Of a stretch of 64,000 nucleotides of DNA, positions 32,710 to 46,242 are shown piece after piece. The position numbers and the translations under genes are program-made. Position 1 is the first letter of the stretch, and each line of letters begins with the position of its first letter. Source of the stretch: Nilaparvata lugens (taxonomy: Eukaryota > Arthropoda > Insecta > Hemiptera > Delphacidae). The notes under the pieces are model-generated. The model was not told where the DNA came from, searched no databases, and worked only from the letters and a program-made list of their open reading frames with translations. The stretch covers positions 36,940,716-37,004,715 of the forward strand of contig NC_052507.1 of assembly GCF_014356525.2 (NCBI RefSeq), given 5' to 3'.

Positions 32710-33423
32710 AGTGTAAAACAGGGTTTTTCGCGATTTTCTCGAAAACGGCTCCAAAGATTTTGATCAAATTCATACCTAGAAAAGTCATTGATAAGCTCTA
32801 TCAACTGCCACAAGTCTCATATCTGTAAAAATTCCAGGAGCACTGCACCATCTATGCAAAGTTTGGTTTTAGATTCTCAATTATCACTCGAAAAAATTCG
32901 AGTGAAAAAGATTGAGCATAAAAATTTCTACAATTAATGTTCAGTAACATTTCCACCTAAAATTGAAAATAAGCTCGAAATTCGAGAAAATAAGATTAGT
33001 CAATTGCAAACTAATTTGATGTGTTACTCAACACAAACAACCAAAGGGAAATGTGATGGAAAAAAAAGGAAGAAATGCATGAGGAGGAGAAGAAGGAGAA
33101 GGAGGAGGAAGAGAAGGAGGGGATGGAGGAGAAGGAAGAGAAGGAGGAGAAGGAGGAGAAGGAGAAGAATGGAGAAGAAGGAGAAGGAGGAGTAGGAGGA
33201 TGAGTAGGAGGAGGAGAAGGTGGTGAAAAGGAGAAGGATTCTATTAAATCATTCACTATGAAGAGATAGCAGATCTCGTGTATATCTAGCGTTATAGTCC
33301 TGTCACCAGCTGGCTCAGATCTTAGAAAAGTAGACTTGAGATGCGCGGGAACACTAGCGTCAGTTGATAAATTTTCATAACGGCAAGGAAAGTTGTGTGA
33401 ATGCACCACACCAGATTTTTAAT
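32578..33423 (+). mobile_element. interspersed element A, copy 2
   Basis: Second copy of the element at 22668-23562, with the same start (CTCTCCTTGCCCTATTACC) and end (GGCAAGGAAAGTTGTGTGA, then CCACACCAGATTTTTAA). It carries a shorter (GT)n at the same internal site (32672-32706), lacks the segment after it that holds GGATCCGACACG, and has gained a purine-rich AGG/AGA array at 33076-33238. Confidence 0.8.
33076..33238. repeat. AGG/AGA microsatellite inside element A
   Basis: Imperfect repeats of GGAGAAGGA type; absent from element A copy 1 at the matching position. Arg/Lys-rich frames through it are repeat artefacts. Confidence 0.9.
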
Positions 33424-34771
33424 TATTTACTTTTAGGACTTATTTGTTGTTTTCTCAATCAATTTGTTTTCTTGTATTCATGTATATATTTTGTGATACA
33501 ATCCGGTCCAGATTCTATTCGCTCTCCCACACACAGGCCAAATTACACAGCCTCTATGGAGGAGTAGCACGATAGAGAATATTTTACTGTTCTAACTGTT
33601 TTTTGTATTTTTCTCTACGAAATTGAACCAATTTGATTGGAATAGAACTTATTTGATTTCACATCAGCCTACCGGAATCATGTAATTTTTACCTATAACA
33701 AGGTTCAAGGTTCATGCTTCCTGTAACCTGCCTCCAGTAACTATAGAAGTTCTTCTATAGTAATGGAAACCAGTGTTGTGATAGAGGTAATAACGGCATC
33801 TAGAGGCACATCTAGCAACTTCACAATCATCTACCTCGTCCTTCAGCTTCTAGATGGAGCCAAAGGAAAATCAAAGTGGTTGTGAGCCAAACATTTATTT
33901 TGCATTCTTCTCGTCTCTTATTTTATCAGTACTCTAATCAGCCATCCAAATCCTGATTCTCCTCTTGAATTACTTTTATCGGTGTTCCCATTCTCATAAA
34001 GTTATGAATGGAGTGCAATTAGCGGGTATTCCATCACGTCACCAGGCAGGCACCCTGGTGGCTCATCAAAGAGAAAGCTGAAAAATTGAGTGTCATGATT
34101 GTAACCTGTGAGCACTTTATCTAAATTGGATCTCTTATGTTGGATTATATTATTTATGGATGCTCATCAACTCATCAATGACATAGAATGCTAATAATTC
34201 ATCTCAGTGAGTTTTATTTATCTTCTGACATCTAGATCAGGTCAGTGTGTAAATAACTCATTCTCTTCTCAGTGGCCTGCGATTTAAGATATGGTAAATA
34301 AGCTAGATCAGCCATTATCAGCAGTCACTATAGTCAACTAGAAAAGATAATGCATTACTATGTGATTGATGTGAAATTTACTAAGAAAATTATGAGATTC
34401 CAATAAATCAGAATTGTGTTAATTATAATTAAGATCTTTTTAACTCTATTAATAATTTTAGGTTTCTTCTTACAAGTTATTGGATCTCCACTTTATGCAT
34501 ACATTCATACATACGTTCAAGTATATAATTATAATCTGTGGATTCCCACAATGCTCTTGTCCTGTTCTTTTTGTTTTTTTTTTTTTTTGAATACTTACTC
34601 AATTGCAGCTGTTTCCATGCATCAAATCAAGCCGGTAAACAGCTGTTTGCAGAACAAGGAAACATGTGATTTTCATTACAGCATACTATACTGTAAAGAG
34701 ATCATAATAAATTATGGTTTTCTTCACAGTCTAGTATGTTTTCCAGTTCCAAAATTGGAACATTCAAATTG
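33424..34771. other. no gene seen
   Basis: AT-rich DNA. A 118-codon open frame at 34416-34772 is hydrophobic and low-complexity, without motif support. Confidence 0.45.
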
Positions 34772-34779
34772 ATTCAAAT

Positions 34780-35369
34780 CAAGGTCTATAAATACAGGTC
34801 ATGACACTCATATTACTTATGGAGCGGCCATTTTATGGGGTCTTTATGGCGGTACATTTGAAAATCCAATCTAATTAAATTTGTTCATAACAAAATTGTG
34901 CGTTTTAAAAACAATATTCTAGTTCAGATAATATGTGAATTCGGGTCTTCAGTTTTTTAATAATGAAATTTCAATAATAAATTCTTCAATTATCCATTTA
35001 TTTATTATTAAAATTTGTTCTTATTCTTGTAACTCAATGATTATTATTCAAAAGGCATTGGGACAAGACAGAAATATGCGAGGCCAATTTCAAAAAAAAT
35101 TTCATGTTCCCGATCAATTGAATCTAAAAATCAACAATTAAGCTCCTAGTTGGAATCGAAATATTATTATATTCATGTCGGAAAAATTTATTTTACAATT
35201 CAAAGCCAAGCAATATCACTTGAACAATATTACAAAATAACACATCGTGTTGTTCAATCCATAATGATAACACCTGATAAATTTGAAAATTTGTGAACTA
35301 GGAACCCATAAAATGGCGATATTGCAATGCATCACGGGATTGTGTCATGACCTGTATTTATAGACCTTG
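34780..35369. mobile_element. hAT-type MITE with 8-bp target duplication
   Basis: Terminal inverted repeats of 28 bp begin CAAGGTCTATAAATACAG and end with the complement at 35342-35369. The word ATTCAAAT directly flanks both ends (34772-34779 and 35370-35377). Eight-base target duplications and CA...TG ends are usual for the hAT superfamily. There is no transposase frame, so it depends on a partner element. Confidence 0.88.
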
Positions 35370-35377
35370 ATTCAAAT

Positions 35378-36670
35378 AGCTGCCTTCAGCGCTCCAGGTG
35401 GGAGTTTTATCAACTACAACTACAAAATTCCTTATTCCAAAATAGTTCGCTAAATGACCAGCAGGTAGCGTTATAGTCTTCAGTTGTTATATTGGTAACA
35501 ATAATTAAAACTTCTTATTGTTGAGAACTTTAGTGAGAAGATTACCGGTAGCTTGAAAGATTGAAAGAAAAACGTCGAGATTTTAAGCTGTGTTTTCGTA
35601 ATAGGCAGAAGCAGAATCGATTGCATCGCACCCAAGTGGGCAAAAACAGTAACACTCAAAGAACTAGTTCTTTGACATGAATTTTGCTTTATGTGTTATG
35701 GGTAATGAACTTTTTGGGTTGTCCAAAAGGTAATTCTAAAATTGGATATTTAATTCAATAAAGTGAATTAATTGCTTTTTATAACTCAGATAACTTTTCC
35801 ACAATTATTAGCTACTTCAATTATGCTAAAATTTATGCTTTATAGGCATGTCAATCAAAGAGTTGACTTTTCATTTCCTAGGCTTGAAATTTGTAAGGGT
35901 AAATTATTTGAAGTAGGCTAACTGATTGTATTTCATTATTAATAAGATATTATCTTATTAACTAGAAGCATTCCATTATTAATAATATATTATTATAACT
36001 ATTTTATTAACTAGGATCAATTGCCTTAATTCAGAGCCAATGCATGTTCTTTGAATCACATCGTGTATAGGTAGGCCTACCTACTATGAGTACCGTATTC
36101 AACTTCAAAGGCCTATTGAAGCTCTATCGGAAAATAATCAAATTAATAAATAAGTGCTTCACTTTTGGCATTTTTGAAATCTACGGGTTATATTACACCA
36201 AGAGAAATAAATATTGTAAACGTTTCTTAGGCAATTTTATTTTAGCAGTCCCCTTTTCGATCATTGGATAGGTACAACGGTCCCGGCTGATATACTTAAA
36301 TTAGAATCGTGAGGCCCATTGACTGCCTAAATCAATATCCTCACCAGTAAAAGCTATACGAATATTAAAAATTATTATTATTATAGATTACTGTAACACA
36401 TATGACATGTACAAAGTGTATTCAAACAGGCGAAGTAATTCTAATAATATCATTGTTGAGATAACTATATCTTGCTAGAATAAACAGGTTCTGTTATGGT
36501 ACTTTAAATAACGCATAGCCTTTTTTAAAATGGGTAAATATCTAAGGTAACTATAGTACCCTTGTGATATTCCAAAATGAAACATGATTAGTTTCGACAT
36601 TTTCAATAAGGACTCTCTTGATAATGACATAATTAGAAACTGGTCATGCTTATTTTGAATATATTGGGGT
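35378..36670. other. no gene seen
   Basis: AT-rich DNA with several TTATTAATAA-type palindromes near 35930-36015 and a short TAGGTAGGCCTACCTA palindrome near 36068-36083. No gene is supported. Confidence 0.45.
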
Positions 36671-36676
36671 AGGCCT

Positions 36677-36899
36677 ACTATAGTGTGGTCCACGTTATAA
36701 TGGCAGTGAATAAAGATAGAAGAATAGCGATACCGATTCTCTGCATTAATTAATTATATTTCTACACTGTCAAAAACATAATTGTCATCGTTGTGGACCT
36801 AGAAAATGATAGTATCACCGGCTTTGTCGAATGATAGACAAGGATAGCAAAACTAAAGTTGATCAAATACTGTCATTATAACGTGGACCTCACTATAGT
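36677..36899. mobile_element. short TIR MITE, 223 bp
   Basis: The ends are inverted copies of about 31 bases: ACTATAGTGTGGTCCACG and TTATAATGGCAGT at the left, the complement with two changes at the right. The interior has no coding content. The target duplication is unclear (possibly TA), so the superfamily is not assigned. Confidence 0.82.
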
Positions 36900-38070
36900 T
36901 ATTCTTCATAATTGAACATTAAAGTTGCCCTATTAAAATGAATACTTTATTAGATATTCATTAGAATTAGAGTAGCCATTCAAACTCCTTATTTACTAAA
37001 ATGTTCTAAAAGCTTATCAATTTTAATCAAAACCTTGGATATATAACCTAGAAGGTAGAATTATAAGTAATTATATTTGATGTGGCTTGGAACATAACAT
37101 TTTCAACTTTTGCTTGAGTTATTTTCATATTCAAAGAATTATTACGGTACCCCTTCAATGCAGTACATAAGTACTATTACTTAATTCTTAATGCAATACA
37201 TAATTGTGATAGCCTACCCTATTTTATATCCTATTCAAGTCTATTATTTAACTACATGAGTTACCTATAGCATTTGCCAGTCAGCAATGTTAAATAATTG
37301 TATTATTTCGAAAAAAACAGAAGCCATACAGAACCAATAAAGTTGTTTATAAGAGTTCGATGCTGTTGGGTTAAATATAGTTTTAAAAATCCCTCAAGAG
37401 TATAAACCATCAAAACTAATTTTATTAGCTTCGTGTCACTTGCAGTTTTCTTCAAAACTACCTGAATTGAAGCAGTTAGCAGGAGCGATTTCTTGGAAAG
37501 GAACCCCCCCCCCCAATAATGAAAAAGTAATATTATATGAAAAATTCCAACAATCAGTTTATTATTAGCATCAATCTCCATGCACGAATTGGGATTAATC
37601 AGTGCGCCCCAAGGTCAAAAGAACTTGTTGGTGAACAACATATTTTTGGATACCATGAACAATTCATTCATTTCTGTGGTCAGTAAGCCTACTTCTCGAC
37701 CGTTTGGTTTACTAAACTCTTTCAAAATGTACTGCATAAAGTAATTATTGGTTCTATATTTAGAGAAACAAGTTTAATGAAACAGATGGAAATATAATCA
37801 ATTAATTGCTTAATCTGAAATGATGATTATCTACAACATTATAAGTAGAACTAAGTGATTTGAAAATAAATACCAAACTGTAAATACATAAATCTCTCAA
37901 AATAATGCAGGTATTTCATCCATGAATTCAATCATAAATTTTAAAAGGTGGAATCACTGTCATTAAAGCTATTATTCAGTGTTTTCTACCAGCACTTGCT
38001 GAGTGAATTTTTGAAGTCATCTATTCATAGTTCTAATGTATGGTCATTCATAAAGTTCAATATCCACTCA
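36900..38070. other. no gene seen
   Basis: AT-rich DNA with a C10 run near 37505-37514. No supported gene. Confidence 0.45.
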
Positions 38071-38374
38071 AGATCAAGATGGACAGTTGAGAAGATTGTT
38101 TTAAAAACAATGTATTCACTTACCATTCAGGGAATAGCGCTGTTCACAATATTTGGGATTCCTTCCATAAAGAAATAATTTATGTAACAAAATCTAATAA
38201 TGTGATAACATTTTAACATTAAATTATTGATTTAATGATATCACATCATTAGATTCTGTTACATAAATTATTTCTTTATGGAAGGAATCCCAAATATTAT
38301 GAACAGCTCTATTCCATGAATGATAAGTGAATACATTGTTTTTTAAACACTCTTCTCAACTGTCCATCTTGATC
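38071..38374. repeat. near-perfect inverted repeat, arms of about 140 bp
   Basis: AGATCAAGATGGACAGTTGA at the left end is mirrored by TCAACTGTCCATCTTGATCT at the right. Arms pair with few mismatches through GGGATTCCTTCCATAAAGAA, leaving a loop of about 20-30 bases near 38215-38240. A transcript would form a long hairpin. Confidence 0.93.
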
Positions 38375-38936
38375 TCATGTGGTTTCACGCTGTTTCGAAA
38401 TATTGCATACTGTAAGCTATTAATGATTTCAATTATTTTAGTCACATACCATAGTTATGTCTTACTATTTGAATATCTAACATTAAATCGATAATAAATC
38501 ATCGAAGTGGATAAACTTTTTGAAAAAATGGGAGACTGTATAAAATGACATCGCCTATATAAAGTTTAAAAAATGAGTGGAATTTTATCTTACCTAACTA
38601 TTCAACACCGTGTTTTAACTTATTCTAACTATGGGTTCCAAAGAATTTTTCCATCCTGGTCAACAAAAAAGAATTCATATGCATTTCCTTTTGAGCAAAT
38701 TCTCTTCAATATTTTGTTTGTAAATGGTACCTGAAAAAAGAAACATATTTAATCTTTCAACATATATCCATTTTGGAGATAGAGTGAAGTTAATCATCAA
38801 TGATAGATAATACATAGTTTGGACTTTGAATAAATTAGAAGTGAACTGGGCCTCAATAAACTATTTACATTAGATAGACTATACGTACTATAAGTATATA
38901 GCCTACTCACATAACAGAAAACACTTTAAAGTTTTA

Positions 38937-39119
38937 TAATATAAATTAAAACAGGATACACACGACATAGATAGATTAAAAACACTGAAAAACTTACATT
39001 ACACTCTCTGCTCGGTCGAGAAAAGGGACACAGTTCCTTGAAAATTTCCGATTATAATGTAAGTTTTTCAGTGTTTTTAATCCATCTATGTTGTGTGTCT
39101 CCTGTTTTAATTTATACTA
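38937..39119. repeat. inverted repeat, arms of about 66 bp
   Basis: AAAACACTGAAAAACTTACA and its upstream sequence are mirrored by TGTAAGTTTTTCAGTGTTTT at 39058-39077 and following bases. The loop of about 50 bases contains CTCGGTCGAG, a small inner palindrome. Confidence 0.92.
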
Positions 39120-39479
39120 TTCACATTGATATACCTGGCATCACGCAATATATCGATCAATAGAGCATGAATAAGTTTTTCAAATACATTACTATTTTAG
39201 TTTTAAATGAGTTTGGTAGCAATGGTCAACCATAAAAAAGTGCCTATTTTATCTTTTTTCAATGGCAGTCTTTCAATATCCAATTACACTGACTCTGATC
39301 AAGTTATTACTATAACAATCTATGTAATTTTGTTGCCAAGTGAATTTAAATAAATTAAAAGAAGATTAATTCATAGATAGGTACCAAAGACAAAGTAAAT
39401 GTTCTAATAGTCAGGATAGTTTTGTTATTGTATTGATAAACTACGGGTTTACAATATTTTGGCCATTTTTGTGTATTGG

Positions 39480-40300
39480 AATATGGGCTTTAGTACACTC
39501 AACAAGAAATTTTCCACTTTTCGACCGAATTTGACTTATGATGCATGCTTTTGGACCGCCTTGACGAGCCGAGAAGAATGAAATGTAGTACGATGGAATT
39601 TGAGCATTGTATCAGAAGTTATAAGTGTTTGAAATTTTGATCCTTGTGGTGTCCTTAAGCGCGCCTCTCCACTAGGAAATACTGAAATGAAGTGCATCTA
39701 ACTGGTGATTTTCATAGAACATAATCTTATGAACTTATGTCATTGTGCGAATTATCAATGTGAAGACTATGTAGTTGGTGATAATGGTTGAAGCTGAAAA
39801 TTGTGTGTCTTTCACAATACAAGGAGCATTGTTGTCAGGTGTACCTGGAAATCTATATGAGATAGAGCACTCTATCTGATCTCAGATTGTAGAGCACAAA
39901 AATACGCCCAGGGGGATTTTGAATCATACATTTAAATGGTAACAATCGGAAGATATTGTTGATCAAAATCTAAAATTCATCAAAAATTGATTTTCTCTTC
40001 AAATTTCACTCATTTTTGAGAAATCATAACTCAGTACTCATTGGAGATAGAGAGTTCCGAATGATCTCATTTCATTCATAATTTCATATTCCAGAAAAAA
40101 GGCGAGAGCAAATTTTTCTGTCCGATTTCGAGATTTGGCAGAAATAGCTGGAAACTGGAAAATGAGCCGAAAATACGAGGTTTTGGGGCCAACCTGTATC
40201 TAGCACAAGGAAATTTTGTATGAAGAAATTGGTTCTGAACTTTTCTTATGTACCCAAATAATATATTAAAGAATCAGAACTACAATATAAATTGCAAGCA
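39480..40300 (+). repeat. interspersed repeat R1, third copy
   Basis: Collinear with the reverse complement of 17137-18060: it shares the GTGGTGTCCTTAAGCGCGCC region, GGTAACAATCGGAAGATATTG, CTGGAAACTGGAAAATGA and CTGTATCTAGCACAAGG. Copies are clearly diverged. Confidence 0.8.
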
Positions 40301-43300
40301 CACCCCCTTTTTTATGTCTATATTGACTGGACTATAGGTTATTAAAGGCCTACTACAGTAGGCTACCTGAATAAAAATTGTAAACATGCTGGTAGGCTAC
40401 TTATAAAAATGATATCAAATTGTGTATGGTAGATCTAGCCTACTTTATTATGAGAAATTTAAGTCTACTTACTTGAATCGTCTATCACATCAGCAATTTT
40501 TAACCATATTCTATTTTTCAAATAGGTAATTTGTTGTGCAGGTCTGGAAAGTACAAACCTTTGAACTGTCCCATCAAATTTATAATGAATTTCACGCCTT
40601 TCTGTTGTAAATCCATTTTCAATTTCTCTTGTAAAAATCATAAGAATAAAGAAACCAATGGAAATATTTTATACCTCAATTTTCTACTGCAAATTAATTT
40701 CACAGTATAATAGTAGCAATCCGAAATCTGACAACCAACAGCAAAATAATATCAAAACAAACCATCCAACAATTAAAGATTGAGGTTAAAAAGAACATGG
40801 CGTCTGATCTAGAGAATAGTTATTTGTGCAACTAGTGTGCAAAGTGACAGTTTGCTGCACCGAAAGAAACGTTTACGCCCGAGCCGTAGGCGAGGGCGAA
40901 ATGGTTTCTTGAGTGCAGCAGAGGAACTTTGCGCACTTATTTCACATTTAATTTTTCCTACAGTTACCATTGAATATGAAAAGTAGGTAATTATGGATAA
41001 AATGATGGTTGAAATCCATCAAATGTTTGTGTGTGTGATGCTGTTATTAATAACAAACTTAATTCATTTAAAAATTAATAATCCGATTGAAGTTGAAAAT
41101 TCTCAGCCAAAGTTCTCATCTTTATTCATTCAAGAATCAGAAAAAATATAGATAAAACAAAAAAATCGCATTTAAAATACACGCCAACAGCTGGTTGGGA
41201 TGACTGCAAAATGGCTGAACCGACAAGCGCGCGACCTAGTGGGAAGAATCGTACCTAACTTCGTTTCATCCAGCTAAAAACAGTATTCAGATATTTAGAC
41301 ATGGTTAACTTACTAAATCACCGAAAAATAATATAAGTGAACAAAAAAATATTTATAAAATAACATAGACAACAGAAAATATTTTATTGTAGTATATTCT
41401 AATGTTATTTTATTAATTTTATTGACATGGATTTCGAATGGTAATTATTAAACCTGAAAATTCGAATTTCATAATGTGTGTTTGCTACATTTCTCATTGC
41501 TTAGGCTATAGTTGAAATAATTATTACTGTCAATAGAAAATGAACATTATTTATCATTAAATGATGAGAAGTTATTATTTAATTATGATTTAGATAAACA
41601 TTATTCTTGTTTTGGATTTCTAGATTGGGATCTTATCATAAATGTAGGGTAGCCATTGAAATGATTCTTATCTAAATCTAACCACAGTCATTGTTACCAA
41701 CATAATTTTTGTTTTCGTGCACTAAACCTCCATATAACCCACCAACTATTTTGTGTTGCCATGTTGCAAATCTGGAGTGCAGGAAAAATTTTTCCCGCAC
41801 TATAGCCGAAAAGTGATTCTTTGCGTTCTGTAATCAGTGCAGGAATGGCCACTTTTCAAGAAAAATAATTCAAAGCTGTTAGTTCCCGTCGACAGAATCC
41901 CGGAATTAGTTCTTTTCCTACAAAACGGTTCACGAGCAGTGATCGGTCGAAGCAAAATAGCATTGTGTTGATAGGCCTTAAAAAGAACGACAAAATGAAC
42001 GACAGTTCGTCTCTGATTTGAACAGTTCTTTTTTTCTGATCAACTTTCTGCCGATGGGTGAACACTCCCATAAGAGCCAATGTTAATTTAAAGTGAATTC
42101 TGTCGTCTGCCCGTTACGAAAACACGTCTTTAGGGAAAATGGAATTTGAAGAGGAATGTGATAAGTATGATATCCAATCAAATTGTTCCAGATTCAAATT
42201 CCTAACAGTGTCTGCCTCATTCTGCCTCGGAGGCACTGTCCACTGAGTTAATAATACCTAAGTAACTAATAGAAGAACTCAAATATTATAAGAACTCATC
42301 CAATAAATTTCAAGTTTTAAGAACTCATCTGACATTTTTTAACATTGTCCTTTATCATTCTATTTGAGCTCGATGGGTCTGTTATGAACTAGGCACTATG
42401 GGCTAGGTAATGTTTATAGAATGCAGTAACTCGAACAGCAGCAGGTAATGGTTACTGTTTCTCAGCAATATTATTCTTCCTGAGAAAAGTATGACAAAAA
42501 ATATTGTACGTGACTTGTACGGTAACGTATTTACCGCATTCGTATGATAATTCTTCCCTCAATCACGTTTCGGGCAGAAACAATCATACTTATGCAGTAA
42601 ACTACGGTAACTACCGTTACCGGACTTGTGACATTAAATACTATTGTGAATCACCAATCATCACAGAAGAACTTGACTTCCGTACACGAAAAATAAAAGT
42701 CACCAAAATCCAATCTCAGATATTGTATAGTACAGTATGTATAATGCTGAATAATAAAATATTCCTCCTTAATATCATTAGCTGTTCGAAAACGTTTGAA
42801 GGAGGTTCAAAAAATTGGGATTGGAGGATGAAAAATGGGAAAGAGGATGGAGTGCAGAGTGGAGAAACTTGGCCTACTCTGAGGAGGAAACTGGTGAGTT
42901 GTGGAGCCTCAGCACACTGCAGCCGTAATAAGGTACTGTAGTGATGTGGGAGTGAGGGTGAAAAGTAGAGTAACCGAGAGCCAAATTGAATGCAAATTCC
43001 TGCGAAGACTGTGAAGCAAAACTAAGGACGAAAGGAGGGGGAAGCGATGGCGATTTATATATTCATTGAGGAAGTAATCCTGAGAAAGTTAACTCGTAGA
43101 CAATTGTTATAAAGTTGGTGGCAGTAAAGAAGGAAGAAGTTAACGAAAGGGGTGGAAGGAATTAGAAATACACTCGTCAGAGAGTAACCGAGTAACTATC
43201 TCCGCTCCTTCATCAATCTCTCTCTTCACTCCTAACTCTTTCGCTATCCGTTCGACCGTTCCTATCTTTGTGGAGAAACATTGGAGTCGACCCAACTGAG

Positions 43301-43770
43301 ACATTCATGTCAAGTGAGGGAGGCAATGGTTGACTGAAACTGAACTGAAACTTAACATTCCTGGATCATTTGAAACTTGAGTCTCAAAATCGATTTTGAC
43401 TAATGATTTGAGAGTTCCTATGAGTGTATACCAAACTACTGCTTCAATGATAGAATCTTCAATCAATCTTCAATATCCTGAATTACGTTTGTAAATGCAA
43501 TGTGACTAATAATGGAAACATGAGGAATCAGGATTGATAGTTCATTAGAATACTACTGTAATTAGTATGTTATATACTATAATGCCGGGTTCATTTATAT
43601 CCTTAATCCTCTATATGCCACATCCTTACCCCCTCACCTAGCCTTAAAATCCTTACACTTGAGCCTTTCATATTTTTCTCTTCCCTATAAATTCTGTTCA
43701 TTCAATTCATTCCATCCCATCGTTTGCATACATTTTCACAAATATTCTTCATCTCTTCTTCTTCTTCTCT
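40300..43770. other. no gene seen; one or more unidentified repeats
   Basis: GC-richer islets near 40860-40930 (CGCCCGAGCCGTAGGCGAGGGCG) and 41760-41950 resemble a motif also seen at 56320-56420 (CGGCCGTAGGCCGAGG), which suggests a common repeat, but limits are unclear. The 145-codon open frame at 42504-42941 has no recognised domain. Confidence 0.4.
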
Positions 43771-43772
43771 AT

Positions 43773-43930
43773 ACTTATAAAAGGCTAAGCCCCGACAGAC
43801 TGAAATCACACCACAGCCCAAACTACTGAGCCTAAAAACTTGAAATTTTGCACGATTGTCTATGGTAGCCTGAAAACATCCACTGAGAAAGGATTTTCAG
43901 AAATTTTCCCCCCTGAATATTCTGATAATT
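43773..43930 (+). repeat. Helitron-like 5' fragment
   Basis: It begins TCTATACTTATAAAAGGCTA and continues with GACTGAAATCACACCACAGC, matching the starts of the duplicated units near 45181 and 46926. A TC start and this AT-rich head are like those of the Helitron-like element at 55291. No 3' end is found for this copy. Confidence 0.5.
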
Positions 43931-44620
43931 TATAAATATGTTTAATTATATTATTATTATTATTATTGATATAATAAAAGAATTGTTTCAATAATTAATT
44001 ATTATCATCAATATAATAATAGTATTGTTTTGGTAATCTATAAATATTTTTATTTTCACAAACTCTGTAAAATTTATAATGGTGAATGTGAAACAGCTGC
44101 ATCAAAGAAATTATCTCAAAAACATATGTTTAGGAAAACCATAGTTTTGAACTTCGTTTTCCTGATGCAATGTATAAGCCTACACGTGGCATCTATTATT
44201 AATTTTTCAGCTAGAACAGTTTTTTGAAATTGCTAAATAAAAGACTACTGTTTTATCAATGCTGTATCGGCAATATGGAAACGCATGCAGTTAATATGTC
44301 TTTAAATAAAGGAGTTGATATCTACATGATAATTATTCTCTACCATTTTTATTTAATTGAAATTTCAAAATTATTCAAGCCTTGATAGAATGATTGACTC
44401 AATGTACAGTCAGTCGAAAATTTTAATATTGAAATGAATGGTATTTTGGCAAGCTGAACAAAAAAGTAAGGTACTATGCACCTTTTCGATATTTCTTCAA
44501 ATGAAAAATGAGTTTTGTGGGTTGTGAAAACTCCCCCTGAAAGGGAAACTATTCATTTTATCCTATCTTTTAGTAAAATAACAATGATTTCTGCGTTGAA
44601 TAACATCTTTCAACTTGTGT
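43930..44620. other. no gene seen
   Basis: AT-rich DNA with an ATT run near 43950-43968. The 65-codon frame at 44030-44227 has no support. Confidence 0.45.
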
Positions 44621-44639
44621 TTTCCACTTGTGATGGATA

Positions 44640-44935
44640 GCCAAAATATTGTGGAGCGAGCTGCACGGCGAATTGAAATCGTGGGCTTTGATTGGCTGAA
44701 AAGTGCAGCGTTCGGAGTGCGGTGAGGCGAACAGTTAGAACAGAGGCAAGCGGTTTGGAGTACGGTACGGCGAATGATTAACAGCTAATTTTTAACATTA
44801 TGAAACATATGCTCATGTTCGTTGAAAGGCAAGATGTTCGGAGGAATGCACGGTTTGCTGCGTGGTTCGAGGTTCGGTTCGGCATGTGTGGATGCACCTT
44901 TAGTTGTTACAGGACATTTATACAGATCACAGGCC
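44640..44935 (+). repeat. interspersed repeat R2, plus-strand copy
   Basis: Matches the reverse complement of about 52690-52985: shared words include CACGGCGAATTG, ACATATGCTCATGTTCG and GTTCGGTTCGGCATGTGTGG. It has no coding content that I trust. Confidence 0.8.
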
Positions 44936-44954
44936 AAAGCAGCATAATAATCTA

Positions 44955-45180
44955 TCTTCTTCTTCTTCTTCTTCTTCTTCTTCTTCTTCTTCTTCTTCTT
45001 CTTCTTCTTCTTCTTCCTTCTTCTTCTTCTTCTTCTTCTTCTTCTTCCTTCTTCTTCTTCTCTTCTTCTTCTTCTTCTTCTTCTTCTTCTTCTTCTTCTT
45101 CTTCTTCTTCTTCTTCTTCTTCTTCTTCTTCTTCTTCTTCTTCTTCGTCTTCTTCTTCTTCTCTTCTTCTTCTTCTTCTT
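44955..45180. repeat. (CTT)n microsatellite 1
   Basis: About 225 bases of CTT repeat with occasional one-base interruptions. Long Leu, Ser, Phe, Glu or Arg homopolymer frames through it are artefacts. Confidence 0.98.
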
Positions 45181-46240
45181 CTATCTATATCTAAAAGGCT
45201 AATCCCCGACAAACTGAAATCACACCACAGCCTAAACTACTAAGCCTAAAAACTTAAAATTTCGCACAATTGTTCATTGTAGCCTCAAAACATCCACTAC
45301 AAAAGGATTTTTAGAAATCCCTTTCAGAGGTGGCCCCCCTGAGGGGGCTGGGCCCCCCAAAATTCCACTTTTTAACCGTTCATTGCACAGCAAAGTCATG
45401 AGGAACTTTTTCATTCAGGTACGAAAAAAATCAGATCTATGCAGAAAAATTCCGATCAGGAGCACAGGGGGATTCAGGAGAGGGCACTTTTGGAAAATTT
45501 TGATGTGAAATCACACTACAGCTCGAACTAATTGCCTACAGACTTAAAACTTTGCACAAGCATTCTTCAAACATGCTAGATGCGCACTAAGAACGGATTT
45601 CGAGATATTTTGCCTCTAAGGATTTCAAAGGATGAAAAAGGATCCTATTAAGTAAACTTATGGTAAGGTGAACTCCATATGGAATTGAGATAATTGACAC
45701 ATGATATTCTAACATATGTTGTAATCATTGGGAAGCTTAAAACAATTTCATCAATCAGCTGATCGAATTGATTTTGTGTTGATTGAGAGCGTGAGCTTGC
45801 CACGTGTTTGTTCCATTGTTGTATGCTTGGCCAGTTCGGTTTGCGCCTTTATCAGCTGTATATGGAGTCTCATACACTCCCATTAGAACAGAGTTTAATT
45901 TACAACTAGCTCACCCGGCGAACTTTGTACCGCCAATGTATCTCATGTCACACTTGACTTTATTTGGTGAATCATGAAATTTATCTGACAATCAACATTT
46001 TCATTTACATATCAATACGGGCTTCCTATGTGCTTAGTCATGCAGCAATCATTATTCCAAAAACATATTATTCTTCTCAATCAATTGGTAGTAATATCTA
46101 TCAGTAAAGTGTTGAATTAAAAAAATATATAGATAGATAAATCAGTGTTTCAAAGATGAATTCAATGTTTTCATAGTTGATGATTGTCAATAGATGGTCC
46201 AGGAAATATGCGATGTACGATGAATCACACAGAATTCCAT
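45181..46240. repeat. 1.06-kb duplicated unit, copy 1
   Basis: Nearly identical to 46926-47985, differing by a handful of substitutions and one-base gaps. It begins CTATCTATATCTAAAAGGCT with the Helitron-like head. Inside is a possible minus-strand Helitron-like piece ending in a sense-strand CGCCGGGTGAGCTAG (45905-46137). A 12-base palindromic patch (GGCCCCCCTGAGGGGGCTGGGCCCCCC) is near 45332-45358. No gene. Confidence 0.93.
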
Positions 46241-46242
46241 AG

